Origin: Bacteroidales bacterium
Lineage (GTDB): Bacteria > Bacteroidota > Bacteroidia > Bacteroidales > Prolixibacteraceae
Length of the DNA stretch: 64,000 nucleotides
Direction: 5' to 3'
Assembly (NCBI GenBank): GCA_015654795.1
Contig: JAATGF010000152.1
Coordinates: 37,355-101,354 of the forward strand
Shown piece by piece: positions 37,932-46,480 of the stretch. The number at the start of each line of letters is the position of its first letter. Positions within the stretch are counted from its first letter, which is position 1. The notes beneath the pieces were generated by a model. It had not been told where the DNA came from. It ran no database searches and saw only the letters and a program-made list of their open reading frames with translations. Position numbers and translations under genes: made by a program.

Positions 37932-38660
37932 ATGAAATTTCTGCTTACGTTTATTCTATTGGGATTACTTGCATTTTCCCTTCAGGCAAGTAACCAAGAC
38001 GATGTTTACAATTGCTATGTGAACAATCGGATGCCGGTCTGGAAAAGTCTCATTGATCAATTAAACAGTAAATCAGATAAGAGCAATGAATTGCTGCTTG
38101 AACTTGTGAATTACCAATATGGTTACATCGGATGGTGCCTGGAAAAGAATCGCAAGGATGAAGCGCTTGATTATTTGAAGCTTGCCGATGAGAATGTTAA
38201 GCGGCTCGAATCACTTAAATTTGAACTCTCACTGGTAAATGCTTATAAAGCTGCTTTTTACGGTTATCATATTGCTTTGAGTAAATTTTCAGCACCATTT
38301 ATTGGTCCCAAAAGCTCCGATTGTGCCAAACGAGCTGTACAACTCGATCCCAATCAGCCTTTTGGGTACATTCAGTTGGGAAATGTAAAGTTTCATTCGC
38401 CTTCCCTGATGGGTGGATCGAAAACCGAAGCGTTTGTCTACTACTTGAAAGCCAAGACGATGATGGAGAAAAATGGCACACAAATCAGAGGTGACTGGAA
38501 TTATCTTAGTTTACTCGTAACTATCGCACAGGCTTATATTGCGACAAATAATCTGGCAAGTGCAAAACTGATGTATGAGGAGATTCTCAAATTTGAACCC
38601 GAATTTACTTGGGTAAGAGATGATTTATATCCTCAATTGTTGAAAAAAATGGCTTTATGA
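37932..38660 (+). CDS. Exported TPR-like protein of unknown function
   Basis: 242 residues with a signal peptide (MKFLLTFILLGLLAFSLQA). Helical, with TPR-like pairs: RKDEALDYLKLADENVKRL, CAKRAVQLDPNQPFGYIQLG and ASAKLMYEEILKFEPEFTW. TPR proteins mediate protein contacts, here in the periplasm. Not related to the TPR protein at 47823. Tight spacing to the carotenoid gene suggests one transcript. Confidence 0.75.
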   Translation: MKFLLTFILLGLLAFSLQASNQDDVYNCYVNNRMPVWKSLIDQLNSKSDKSNELLLELVNYQYGYIGWCLEKNRKDEALDYLKLADENVKRLESLKFELSLVNAYKAAFYGYHIALSKFSAPFIGPKSSDCAKRAVQLDPNQPFGYIQLGNVKFHSPSLMGGSKTEAFVYYLKAKTMMEKNGTQIRGDWNYLSLLVTIAQAYIATNNLASAKLMYEEILKFEPEFTWVRDDLYPQLLKKMAL

Positions 38661-38747
38661 GGTGGCAATAAGCTGTTTAACAGGATTGTTTTTAATTGGA
38701 ATTGGTTTTCTTGTGAAATCAGCCTCCGACTTGATAGAAAATGGATT

Positions 38748-38975
38748 GAAAGTTCAATTGTCTGGTTATTTCGGTTAACTCTTTCACGGCCTCTCGTGGC
38801 CTCTGGAGGAATCTCAGTTTAAATTGATCTGAATCAGGTAAATCTTTCCTACCTTTATCGTATCGATAAAGGCACTCCACTTCCTCCGTACCTTCCTCGC
38901 ACCAAATTTCGGGTTCCCTCTTCTGGTGACAATTTTATGGGTATTTAGTGTTTCATAATCTGTATTGGTATATCA
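38748..38975 (+). repeat. CGTACC/hairpin interspersed element, copy 3
   Basis: Starts with TCACGGCCTCTCGTGGCCTC (38792-38811), the hairpin CCTTTATCG-TAT-CGATAAAGG (38852-38872), two CGTACC-type units and GGTGACAATTTTATGGGTAT, but stops near 38970 without the GGAATTCTG end, so it is truncated. Confidence 0.75.
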
Positions 38976-39003
38976 GGAAAAGGGAATTTTAAGCTTGAAG
39001 AAT

Positions 39004-39336
39004 ATGGGAAATACAAAGCTTTTTTTGCATTCCGATACTGGTTCTTATATACGACTTACAGAGAAAAATGGAGAGGAAGTAATAATTGAGCTTTTCAATA
39101 AAATAATACTGATATTCTAATTAACTTTGCTTCAATTAAAGAGTTGAAATAATGAGCAAAACAATTTTAAGTCCCTGATCGTTATCTGGCAATGGCAAGG
39201 CAAAAGCTTTAATGTCTTTCGGCGAAAGGACGAAATGATATAGTGCTCCGGGAAAAGCGGCAAAAGGTTATTCAGGATTTATGCAGGTGATCTTTCCGAC
39301 AGAAGGACTCAATAGTAAAATATTCATATACTGAAA
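39004..39336 (+). pseudogene. Degenerate coding-like stretch
   Basis: Two short open pieces look protein-like but unconnected: ATG 39004 to TAA 39120 (38 codons, MGNTKLFLHSDTGSYIRLTE) and about 39240-39333 (GYSGFMQVIFPTEGLNSKIF, then stop). Several stops lie between. Possibly the remains of one or two genes next to truncated repeat copy 3. No family named. Confidence 0.25.
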
Positions 39337-39412
39337 GATATAAAAATTAAAGATGTTAATTAACTCGCTTGCAAAAATATAACCGACACATTGTCGTTTA
39401 ATACTTAAATCA

Positions 39413-40645
39413 ATGAACAGACTCATCCCACTAATAACAATATGGCTGTTGGTAGATATTTACTTCTTCCAGGCAGTAAAAACTGTGACTTCCAACCGTT
39501 ACCTCTGGGGGGCTTTCTGGCTGTACGATGGTATTTTGGCCTTTGTGGCAGTGTATTATATGCTGTCGGGTAAATTGATTTTTAATTCACCTAAAGGGAT
39601 CTTCCTGGGATTAGCGCTTATATCGCTTATACCAAAGCTCATCGTTACTCCCCTGTTATTGCTCGAAGATGTTGGGCGAATGATTCATTTTTCCATCAAT
39701 TGGGTCGGAAGTTTATTTCATTCCTCTTCATCTCACGCACAGGAGCACGTATATTTTGCAAGCCGAAAGAAATTCATCAGTCAATTGGCCATTGGCATTG
39801 CTGCCATACCATTTGCAGGATTGCTTTATGGTATGGTAAAAGGAAAATACGATTATAGGGTGCACCGGATAAAATTGAAATTCAAGGATTTGCCTGATGC
39901 TTTCAATGGTTTTACGATCACCCAATTGTCTGATATCCATTCAGGCAGTTTCGACAGTAAAGCGGATGTGGAAAACGGAATCACTCTTGCCAATCAGCAG
40001 AAGAGTGATTTGCTTTTATTCACGGGAGATCTTGTCAATAGCAAGGCGAGTGAAATGGATGAGTGGATCGGAACGTTTTCAAAACTAACCGCACCATTCG
40101 GGAAATATTCTGTTCTCGGCAATCATGATTATGGTGATTACGCTGCCTGGTATAGTGAAGCCGACAAGATATATAATTTGAAACAGTTGAAGAACGTACA
40201 TCAGCAGATAGGATTCAGACTGATGCTGAATGAAAGCCTCAAAATTGAAAAAGACGGGCAGTACATTACCCTTATCGGTCTTGAAAACTGGGGTAAAGGG
40301 CGTTTTCAGAAATACGGAGATCTGAGCAAAGCAACCAGCGATGTAGGTGATGAAGATTTCAAGATTTTAATGAGCCACGATCCGTCGCACTGGGAAGCCG
40401 AGACGCTGGACTTTCCCAAGCATATCCACTTAACCCTTGCGGGTCATACGCATGGAATGCAGTTTGGTGTCGAAATCCCCGGTTTCAAATGGAGTCCCGT
40501 AAAATATATCTATCCGCAATGGGCTGGTATTTATACCAAAAAGAACAAGTACATTTATGTAAACAGGGGCTTCGGTTTTATTGGCTATCCCGGAAGGGTT
40601 GGAATTCTGCCTGAGATAACGGTGATCACTTTGGAAAAGGGCTAA
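39413..40645 (+). CDS. Membrane-anchored metallophosphoesterase (YkuE/YaeI type)
   Basis: 410 residues. Three N-terminal membrane helices (residues 5-90) and one near 125-140, followed by a calcineurin-like phosphoesterase domain: LSDIHSGSF (first metal-binding Asp/His), FTGDLVNS, LGNHDYGD, MSHDPSH and AGHTHGMQFG. These give the two-metal site. Family members act on lipid-linked or nucleotide phosphates; here the substrate is unknown, the anchor suggests a membrane lipid. Single gene. Confidence 0.88.
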   Translation: MNRLIPLITIWLLVDIYFFQAVKTVTSNRYLWGAFWLYDGILAFVAVYYMLSGKLIFNSPKGIFLGLALISLIPKLIVTPLLLLEDVGRMIHFSINWVGSLFHSSSSHAQEHVYFASRKKFISQLAIGIAAIPFAGLLYGMVKGKYDYRVHRIKLKFKDLPDAFNGFTITQLSDIHSGSFDSKADVENGITLANQQKSDLLLFTGDLVNSKASEMDEWIGTFSKLTAPFGKYSVLGNHDYGDYAAWYSEADKIYNLKQLKNVHQQIGFRLMLNESLKIEKDGQYITLIGLENWGKGRFQKYGDLSKATSDVGDEDFKILMSHDPSHWEAETLDFPKHIHLTLAGHTHGMQFGVEIPGFKWSPVKYIYPQWAGIYTKKNKYIYVNRGFGFIGYPGRVGILPEITVITLEKG

Positions 40646-40762
40646 AAATCAATGCCAGGTTGGATTATTGTCACATTTTGGGTGGATAGAGAAATTGAGT
40701 TGAGAAATTTCGGAATAGTTTAATCTCAGATATTATCGTCTGGTCTTTACTTAAGGAAAGAT

Positions 40763-40770
40763 TATCTTTG
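40763..40770 (+). promoter_or_regulatory. Putative -7 box for recX
   Basis: TATCTTTG, with TCTG (3 of 4 matches to TTTG) 20 bases upstream at 40739-40742; 24 bases before the ATG. Confidence 0.5.
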
Positions 40771-40794
40771 CTTTAAAATATTGGATTAGTTAAA

Positions 40795-41271
40795 ATGGAG
40801 GGAAATCTTAATTATCGGCAAGCGCTTACAAAGGTAATGGCTTTGTGCAGTCAATCAGAACGATGCCGATCGGAGATCATCGCGAAACTCAGGCAATGGG
40901 AGCTTTCGGAAGAGGAGATTTCTCAGGCGATTGATTACCTGATCAAAGAACGGTTTCTTGATGAGGAAAGGTTTGTTCGCTTCTATGTGAATGATAAACT
41001 GCAGTTTAATAAATGGGGCAAAGTGAAGTTGTCGTTTATGCTACGACAGAAACAAATCCCGGAAATAATTGTCAGTGAAGCGCTTGATCAAATTAATGAC
41101 GATCTGTATACAAAAACCCTTCGCAACTTATTAAAAACGAAGGCCAAATCTGTAAAAGGAGCTTCGGACTACGAAAGAAAAGGGAAACTGGCTGTTTTTG
41201 CGCAAAGTCATGGATTTGAGGCTGAACTTGCTTTTCGAATGGCAGGTGAATTAATCCGTACAGATGAATAA
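40795..41271 (+). CDS. recX: RecX-family regulatory protein
   Basis: 158 residues made of three-helix repeats. The first holds ALTKVMALCSQSERCRSEII, the second AIDYLIKERFLDEERFVRFYV with NDKLQFNKWGKVKLSFML, the third helices to the C-terminus. RecX binds RecA filaments and blocks their growth. recA is not adjacent. The Cys-containing first repeat (SERCRSEI) is usual for Bacteroidota members. Confidence 0.9.
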   Translation: MEGNLNYRQALTKVMALCSQSERCRSEIIAKLRQWELSEEEISQAIDYLIKERFLDEERFVRFYVNDKLQFNKWGKVKLSFMLRQKQIPEIIVSEALDQINDDLYTKTLRNLLKTKAKSVKGASDYERKGKLAVFAQSHGFEAELAFRMAGELIRTDE

Positions 41272-41348
41272 TGACGGAACCCGAGATTGGGTCGCATCTG
41301 CATCCCATTTTTTCTACCTTTGCACTTTAATTTTAAAAACAAACAAAA

Positions 41349-42444
41349 ATGATCCTAAAGGAACAACTCAAAGAGCTTGTTGAGCGCCGGGATGCGCTGA
41401 GGAGGTATCTTTGACATCGATAATAAATTAATTCGTTTAGAAGAAGAAGAGCTTAAAACCCAGGATCCCACGTTCTGGGAAAAACCCAAAGAGGCTGAAG
41501 CTCAGATGATGATAATTCGTTCGGTTAAACAATGGACCGATGGATTTAAGGCTGTTGATCAGGCCGTTGAGGATCTTGGAATCATGTTCGATTACAGTGA
41601 AGCGGGCGAAATAACCGAGGATGAACTTGAAGAGCAGTTTATTGAGACACGTACTTTGGTAGAAGATCTCGAAACCAAGAATATGCTTCGCCGCGAAGAG
41701 GACAGGCTTGGCGCCGTTCTGAAAATCAATGCGGGTGCAGGTGGCACCGAATCGAATGACTGGGCCGATATGTTGATGCGCATGTACTTACGTTGGGCAG
41801 AGAAACACAAATATAAGGTCAGCGAAGCAAGTTTTGTACCTGGTGAAGATGTTGGGGTAAAGAGTGTTACAATTGAGATTGAAGGTGATTTTGCATACGG
41901 ATATCTTAAAAGTGAAAATGGCGTACACAGACTTGTTCGTATATCTCCTTTTAATGCGCAGGGAAAGAGGCAAACTTCGTTTACATCTGTTTTCGTATCT
42001 CCTTTGATCGACGATACGATTGTTATTGATGTAAATCCCGGCGATATTTCATGGGATACCTTCCGCTCCGGCGGGGCAGGAGGGCAGAACGTCAATAAGG
42101 TGGAGACAGGAGTGCGGCTTAAACACGCGCCATCGGGAATTATCATCGAAAATACAGAATCACGTTCACAGCTTCAAAATAAGGAGAATGCAATCCGGCT
42201 TTTGAAATCACAACTTTATGCGCTCGAACTTCAACGGCGTCATGAGGCGACCACCAAGATTGAAGCAGGAAAGAAAAAAATAGAGTGGGGATCGCAGATA
42301 CGCTCGTATACGATGCAGCCCTATAAGCTTGTGAAAGATGTTCGTACGGGTTTCGAAAGCTCAAATGTGCAGGCGGTGATGGATGGCGATATTGATGACT
42401 TTATCAAGGCTTATTTGATGGAATTCTCTGAAGGGGTGGATTGA
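41349..42444 (+). CDS. prfB: Peptide chain release factor 2 with programmed +1 frameshift
   Basis: The coding frame is 41349-41411 joined to 41413-42444 (364 residues). The first 21 codons (MILKEQLKELVERRDALRRYL) end at CTT followed by an in-frame TGA (41412-41414). The site AGGAGG-TAT-CTT-TGA-C is the classic RF2 autoregulatory shift: low RF2 makes ribosomes pause at UGA and slip +1. The main frame then reads DIDNKLIRLEEEELKTQ. Domain 2 has the SPF stop-recognition tripeptide (VRISPFN) and domain 3 the GGQ motif (SGGAGGQNVNKVETG). Releases peptides at UGA/UAA. Preceded by a TACCTTTG -7-like box at 41315-41322. Confidence 0.96.
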
Positions 42445-42455
42445 AATAACTCATT

Positions 42456-42515
42456 ATCAGAGCATCCTGATTTATAAAGAAAAGGCACTTTCTTTATAAA
42501 TCAGGATGCTCTGAT
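42456..42515. other. 27-bp perfect hairpin after prfB
   Basis: 42456-42482 is the exact inverse complement of 42489-42515, with a 6-base AGGCAC loop. No long U-tract follows. Acts possibly as a bidirectional terminator or RNA-stabilising structure; unusually long for an intrinsic terminator. Confidence 0.7.
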
Positions 42516-42569
42516 CCATTAACCCAATATAGATCTTTTTTAGTATCGTCTTCACCTCTTTTAAGCACC

Positions 42570-42930
42570 GAAAATTAAAGTGTCGTGTTCACAAAAGTGG
42601 AACAGGGAGAGGGAGTGATGGCGCGAAAATGGCGATGGGGTGGTGAAGCGATGGGGAGAAGGGGCGAAAAGGCGAGGGGGTGAGTCAGAGCGAAAATGGC
42701 GATAAGGCAATGGGGCGAGGGGGAGAAAAAGGTGAGGGTCATTAAAAAAGTGGCTTCGCCGTCATTAAAAGGTCCTGACTCGATATAGAGCAAACATAGA
42801 GCAGGTACGGAGGAAATATGGAGCAAACCTCTCCGGGTTGTTTATTTCAATTATGATAAATGTGTATTAAAAGTGCACTGTGCTTCGATCCCGTATTGGC
42901 AAAAGACGACATTTATTTATTCCCGTTACT
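42570..42930. repeat. Interspersed element, copy E (inverse orientation)
   Basis: GGCGATGGGG/GGCGAAAAGG low-complexity units (42610-42735), one GGCTTCGCCGTCATT unit, GCAAACATAGAGC, then TATTAAAAGTGCACTGTGCT and GACATTTATTTATTCCCGTT (to 42930). Shortened core compared with B and D. The apparent reading frame upstream of the acs ATG runs through its tail. Confidence 0.75.
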
Positions 42931-43021
42931 TAAGCCTGAGGTTTCGATTCAGAAACTTTATCAGCAAATAGTTGTTTGTTTCGCAGGTAACAATTATTCA
43001 CTTTTAAAATCATCCCCGGCT

Positions 43022-44917
43022 ATGGAAAACAACAGTGATGAGAAGATTTATTATCCCTCGCAGGCGGTAATCGAACAGGCAAATGTTCAGGAATACGAAA
43101 AATTATATAATTGGTCTGTCGAAAATCCGGAACAGTTTTGGGCAGAACAGGCAGATAGTCTTAAATGGTATAAAAAATGGGATCAGGTTTTGGATAGAAG
43201 TAATCCTCCGTTTTTTAGCTGGTTTGTTGGTGGGAAAACCAATATTATTCTGAATGCCATTGACCGACATCTTGAAAATGCGAACCGGAATAAATTGGCA
43301 CTGATATGGGAAGGCGAACCAGGTGATGTAAGAACATTTTCTTATCATGCTTTGAATCGTGAAGTTTGCCAGTTTGCCAATATTCTGAAAAGTATGGGGG
43401 CAAAAAAAGGAGAGGTCATCACGATTTACATGCCCCAGATTCCTGAGCAAATCATTGCAATGCTCGCGTGTGCGAAAATAGGTGCAGTTCATAGTGTTGT
43501 TTATGGCGGATTTAGTCACGAAGCGCTTGCCGACAGGATTAACGATGCGAACAGCAGGATCGTGATAACTGCCGATGGCGGATATCGTCGTGGTAAAGTA
43601 GTTGAAATGAAGAGTGTTGTGAATAAAGCAATGGAACTATCACCTACAATGGAAATTTGTATCACGGTAAAACGAACAGGTGTTGATGTATATATGGAAA
43701 GTGGGCGTGATTATTGGTTACACGAACTAAAAGCGCTTCCGATTGCGGCTAATAAATGTGAAACCGAACAGATGGACTCCGCTGATATGTTGTTTCTACT
43801 TTATACTTCCGGCTCTACAGGTAAACCCAAAGCATTGGTTCATACACATGGCGGGTTCAGTGTTTATACTTCGACAACACATCGTATGGTATTCGATATT
43901 AAGCCCGAAGATCGTTATTGGTGTGCTGCAGATCCTGGTTGGATTACAGGTCACAGCTACATTGTATATGGTCCGTTAATGAATGGTGCTACAATAATGC
44001 TTTATGAAGGAGCGCCAACTTATCCTTATCCCGACAGGTGGTGGAAAATGGTGGAGAAATATGGGATTAATATCCTTTATACCTCGCCAACAGCCATCCG
44101 TAGTTTAATGCGTTTTGGTGATTCGTGGCCCAATCGTAATGATATAAGTTCGTTGCGTTTGCTCGGGTCGGTGGGTGAACCAATCAGTCCTGAGGCATGG
44201 CGATGGTTTTATAAAGCGGTTGGGCGAGAGAAATGTCCCATTATCGATACATGGTGGCAAACCGAAACGGGTGGCTTTATGATTGCTCCACTGCCGATTA
44301 CACCTTTGAAGCCAGGTTCTGCGACTAAGCCATTCTTTGGAAATGTGATCGATGTTGTAGATGAAAAGGGGAATGAAGTGAAAAACGGAGAAGAAGGGAC
44401 ACTGGTTATAAAGACTCCATGGCCGGGAATGACAGCCGGTATCTTCCGCGATCCCCAACGGTTTATTGATACTTATTGGAAAAAATACGACAAACAGGGG
44501 TGGTACCTCACCGGCGATTCGGCAAAAAAAGATAAGGATGGTTATTTTCGGATTATAGGCCGCACGGATGATGTGATTAAAGTTAGTGGATATCGTTTGG
44601 GGACTGCTGAAATTGAGAGTGTTATGGCCAATCATCCCGCCATTGCAGAAGCTGCCGCCATAGCACTTCCGCACGATCTGAAAGGGAATTGCATTCATAT
44701 AGTGGCCGTTTTGCGTATAGGTTATACGGCAAGTAAAGAGCTTGAACATGAAATGATTATGCATATGGTTGAACATCTTGGTCCAATTGCGCGCCCTGAA
44801 GAGATTACATTTGCCGATCAGCTTCCTAAAACGAGAAGCGGGAAAATTATGCGCAGGGTTTTAAAAGCCAGGGCATTGGGATTGCCAGAGGGTGATCTGA
44901 GTACTTTGGAAGAGTGA
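43022..44917 (+). CDS. acs: Acetyl-CoA synthetase (acetate-CoA ligase, AMP-forming)
   Basis: About 631 residues from ATG 43022 (MENNSDEKIYYPSQAVIEQA); an open frame extends back to 42860 but only through repeat copy E, so it was left out. ANL-superfamily enzyme: adenylate-binding loop LLYTSGSTGKPKALVHTHGG, GVDVYMESGRDYW, WWQTETGGFM, hinge GRTDDVIKVSGYRLG, and the C-terminal acetylation-site lysine in PKTRSGKIMRR. It makes acetyl-CoA (or propionyl-CoA) from the free acid. The length and motifs fit Acs. Propionate as a substrate cannot be excluded. Confidence 0.9.
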   Translation: MENNSDEKIYYPSQAVIEQANVQEYEKLYNWSVENPEQFWAEQADSLKWYKKWDQVLDRSNPPFFSWFVGGKTNIILNAIDRHLENANRNKLALIWEGEPGDVRTFSYHALNREVCQFANILKSMGAKKGEVITIYMPQIPEQIIAMLACAKIGAVHSVVYGGFSHEALADRINDANSRIVITADGGYRRGKVVEMKSVVNKAMELSPTMEICITVKRTGVDVYMESGRDYWLHELKALPIAANKCETEQMDSADMLFLLYTSGSTGKPKALVHTHGGFSVYTSTTHRMVFDIKPEDRYWCAADPGWITGHSYIVYGPLMNGATIMLYEGAPTYPYPDRWWKMVEKYGINILYTSPTAIRSLMRFGDSWPNRNDISSLRLLGSVGEPISPEAWRWFYKAVGREKCPIIDTWWQTETGGFMIAPLPITPLKPGSATKPFFGNVIDVVDEKGNEVKNGEEGTLVIKTPWPGMTAGIFRDPQRFIDTYWKKYDKQGWYLTGDSAKKDKDGYFRIIGRTDDVIKVSGYRLGTAEIESVMANHPAIAEAAAIALPHDLKGNCIHIVAVLRIGYTASKELEHEMIMHMVEHLGPIARPEEITFADQLPKTRSGKIMRRVLKARALGLPEGDLSTLEE

Positions 44918-45063
44918 GTTAGGTTGTAAAGTACTGTAGGCTGAAGGCTTTTAAGATTTTCCTAAAATCGGTTAGTCTACAACCTCTTTCCCTGCTTAAT
45001 TACTAACTTTGGCCACTTTTCAGTGGTCATTGTTTGTTTAATTGTTAATGCCTTACTAATTTT

Positions 45064-46392
45064 ATGTCTGCACCCTCTTCCCGTAAAATATGGGATATTG
45101 CCTGGCCGATCATGTTGAGTCTGGTCGCTCAGAATATTGTTAATGTTACCGATACCGCCTTTTTAGGCAGGGTAGGGGAGATTGAACTTGGTGCCTCTGC
45201 GATTGGCGGTCTTTTGTACACCACTTTATTTATGGTGAGTTTTGGTTTTACTACTGGCGTTCAGATTCTTGTTGCGCGCCGGAATGGCGAAAAAAACTAC
45301 CTCGCCATCGGACGGATCTTTGATAACAGTTTTTACTTTTTAGGAATAACGTCATTGATTATCACATTGATCGTGATTTTTTTCGGACCAGCTCTTCTCA
45401 AGCGATTTATGGCTTCGGAAGCTGTTTTCAAAGCAAGTTCTACGTTTCTTGTATACCGTGTTTTAGGATTGTTTTTTGCTTCGGCAGGATTACTCTTTCG
45501 CTCATTTTATACGGGCATTACTTTTACAAAATACCTGAGTATCAGTTCTGCAATTATGGCAGGTGTAAATGTTGTGCTTGACTATGCATTAATTTTTGGG
45601 CATTGGGGATTTCCCCGGTTGGGAATTCAGGGTGCCGGCATTGCTTCCTCTATCTCGGAAGTTTGCGCCCTGCTGTTTTTTATTTTCATTACATGGCATA
45701 ATACCCGTTTGAAACAATATGTCCTTTTTAAATTGGTTAAACCTGACTTTGAAATTATTAAAAATACGCTGGGAATATCTGTTTTTGTGATGTTTCAATA
45801 TGTACTCTCTCTGGGAAGCTGGTTTGTTTTTTTCATGTTCGTCGAAAAGATGGGGGAGAGGTCGCTCGCTGTTTCCAATATTATACGGAGCCTTTACTTA
45901 CTATTAATGATTCCCGGCTGGGCATTGTGTTCGGTTACCAGTACGCTGGTAAGTAATGCTTTAGGAGAAGGTAAGCCGCATCAGGTAATGCCTATTATTA
46001 AGAAGATCATGGGTTTCAGTATAGTGGCAATGGCAATAACTGTTTCGTTTGCAGCTCTTTTCCCGAGACTGGCTATTTCCATTTATACCAATGATTTATC
46101 GTTAATCGATGCTACCGTTCCGTCTTATTATATAATTCTCGCGGCCACATTCCTATTTATGGCGATGAGCATCCTGTTCAACGGTGTTCTTGGAACTGCC
46201 AATACTAAATATGCGCTTGGAATTGAAGCGATTACGCTGGTTTTCTACCTCGCAAGCGCGTGGTTATTTGCGGTAAAGCTTCACCTGCGAATTGAATACG
46301 TCTGGACCGCAGAGTTTATTTACAGCTCTTCGATCGGGATCTTATCCTATTGGTACCTCAAAAAAGGGAACTGGAGGAGTAAAGTGGTTTAA
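45064..46392 (+). CDS. MATE-family efflux transporter
   Basis: 442 residues with 12 predicted membrane helices in two homologous halves. N-terminal KIWDIAWPIMLSLVAQNIVNV and the TDTAFLGRVGEIELGASAIG segment are MATE signatures; the second half has MIPGWALCSVTSTLVSNALGEGK. It exports cationic compounds in exchange for H+ or Na+. Substrate unknown. Single gene; ATPase gene follows at 46481. Confidence 0.88.
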   Translation: MSAPSSRKIWDIAWPIMLSLVAQNIVNVTDTAFLGRVGEIELGASAIGGLLYTTLFMVSFGFTTGVQILVARRNGEKNYLAIGRIFDNSFYFLGITSLIITLIVIFFGPALLKRFMASEAVFKASSTFLVYRVLGLFFASAGLLFRSFYTGITFTKYLSISSAIMAGVNVVLDYALIFGHWGFPRLGIQGAGIASSISEVCALLFFIFITWHNTRLKQYVLFKLVKPDFEIIKNTLGISVFVMFQYVLSLGSWFVFFMFVEKMGERSLAVSNIIRSLYLLLMIPGWALCSVTSTLVSNALGEGKPHQVMPIIKKIMGFSIVAMAITVSFAALFPRLAISIYTNDLSLIDATVPSYYIILAATFLFMAMSILFNGVLGTANTKYALGIEAITLVFYLASAWLFAVKLHLRIEYVWTAEFIYSSSIGILSYWYLKKGNWRSKVV

Positions 46393-46424
46393 ACGGAAAT
46401 TATTAATGGCATTTGGGGTTAATC

Positions 46425-46455
46425 ATTGTATGTTCAAACAAATTCTTTAGCTTTG
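46425..46455 (+). promoter_or_regulatory. Putative promoter for the ATPase-TPR pair
   Basis: ATTG (46425-46428, one mismatch to TTTG), 19-base spacer, TAGCTTTG (46448-46455); 25 bases before the ATG. It would give the pair its own transcript. Confidence 0.5.
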
Positions 46456-46480
46456 TAATTGATATAAAAATAAGGTCTTT

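Noticed and set aside
41592..42146. 184-codon frame opposite prfB
   Set aside because: Antisense shadow of a strongly conserved gene; no recognisable protein features.
42860..43021. N-terminal extension of the acetyl-CoA synthetase frame
   Set aside because: It runs through the tail of repeat copy E; the family-like start is ATG 43022.
44105..44776. 223-codon frame opposite acs
   Set aside because: Shadow frame; composition rich in His/Asn/Phe and no family pattern.
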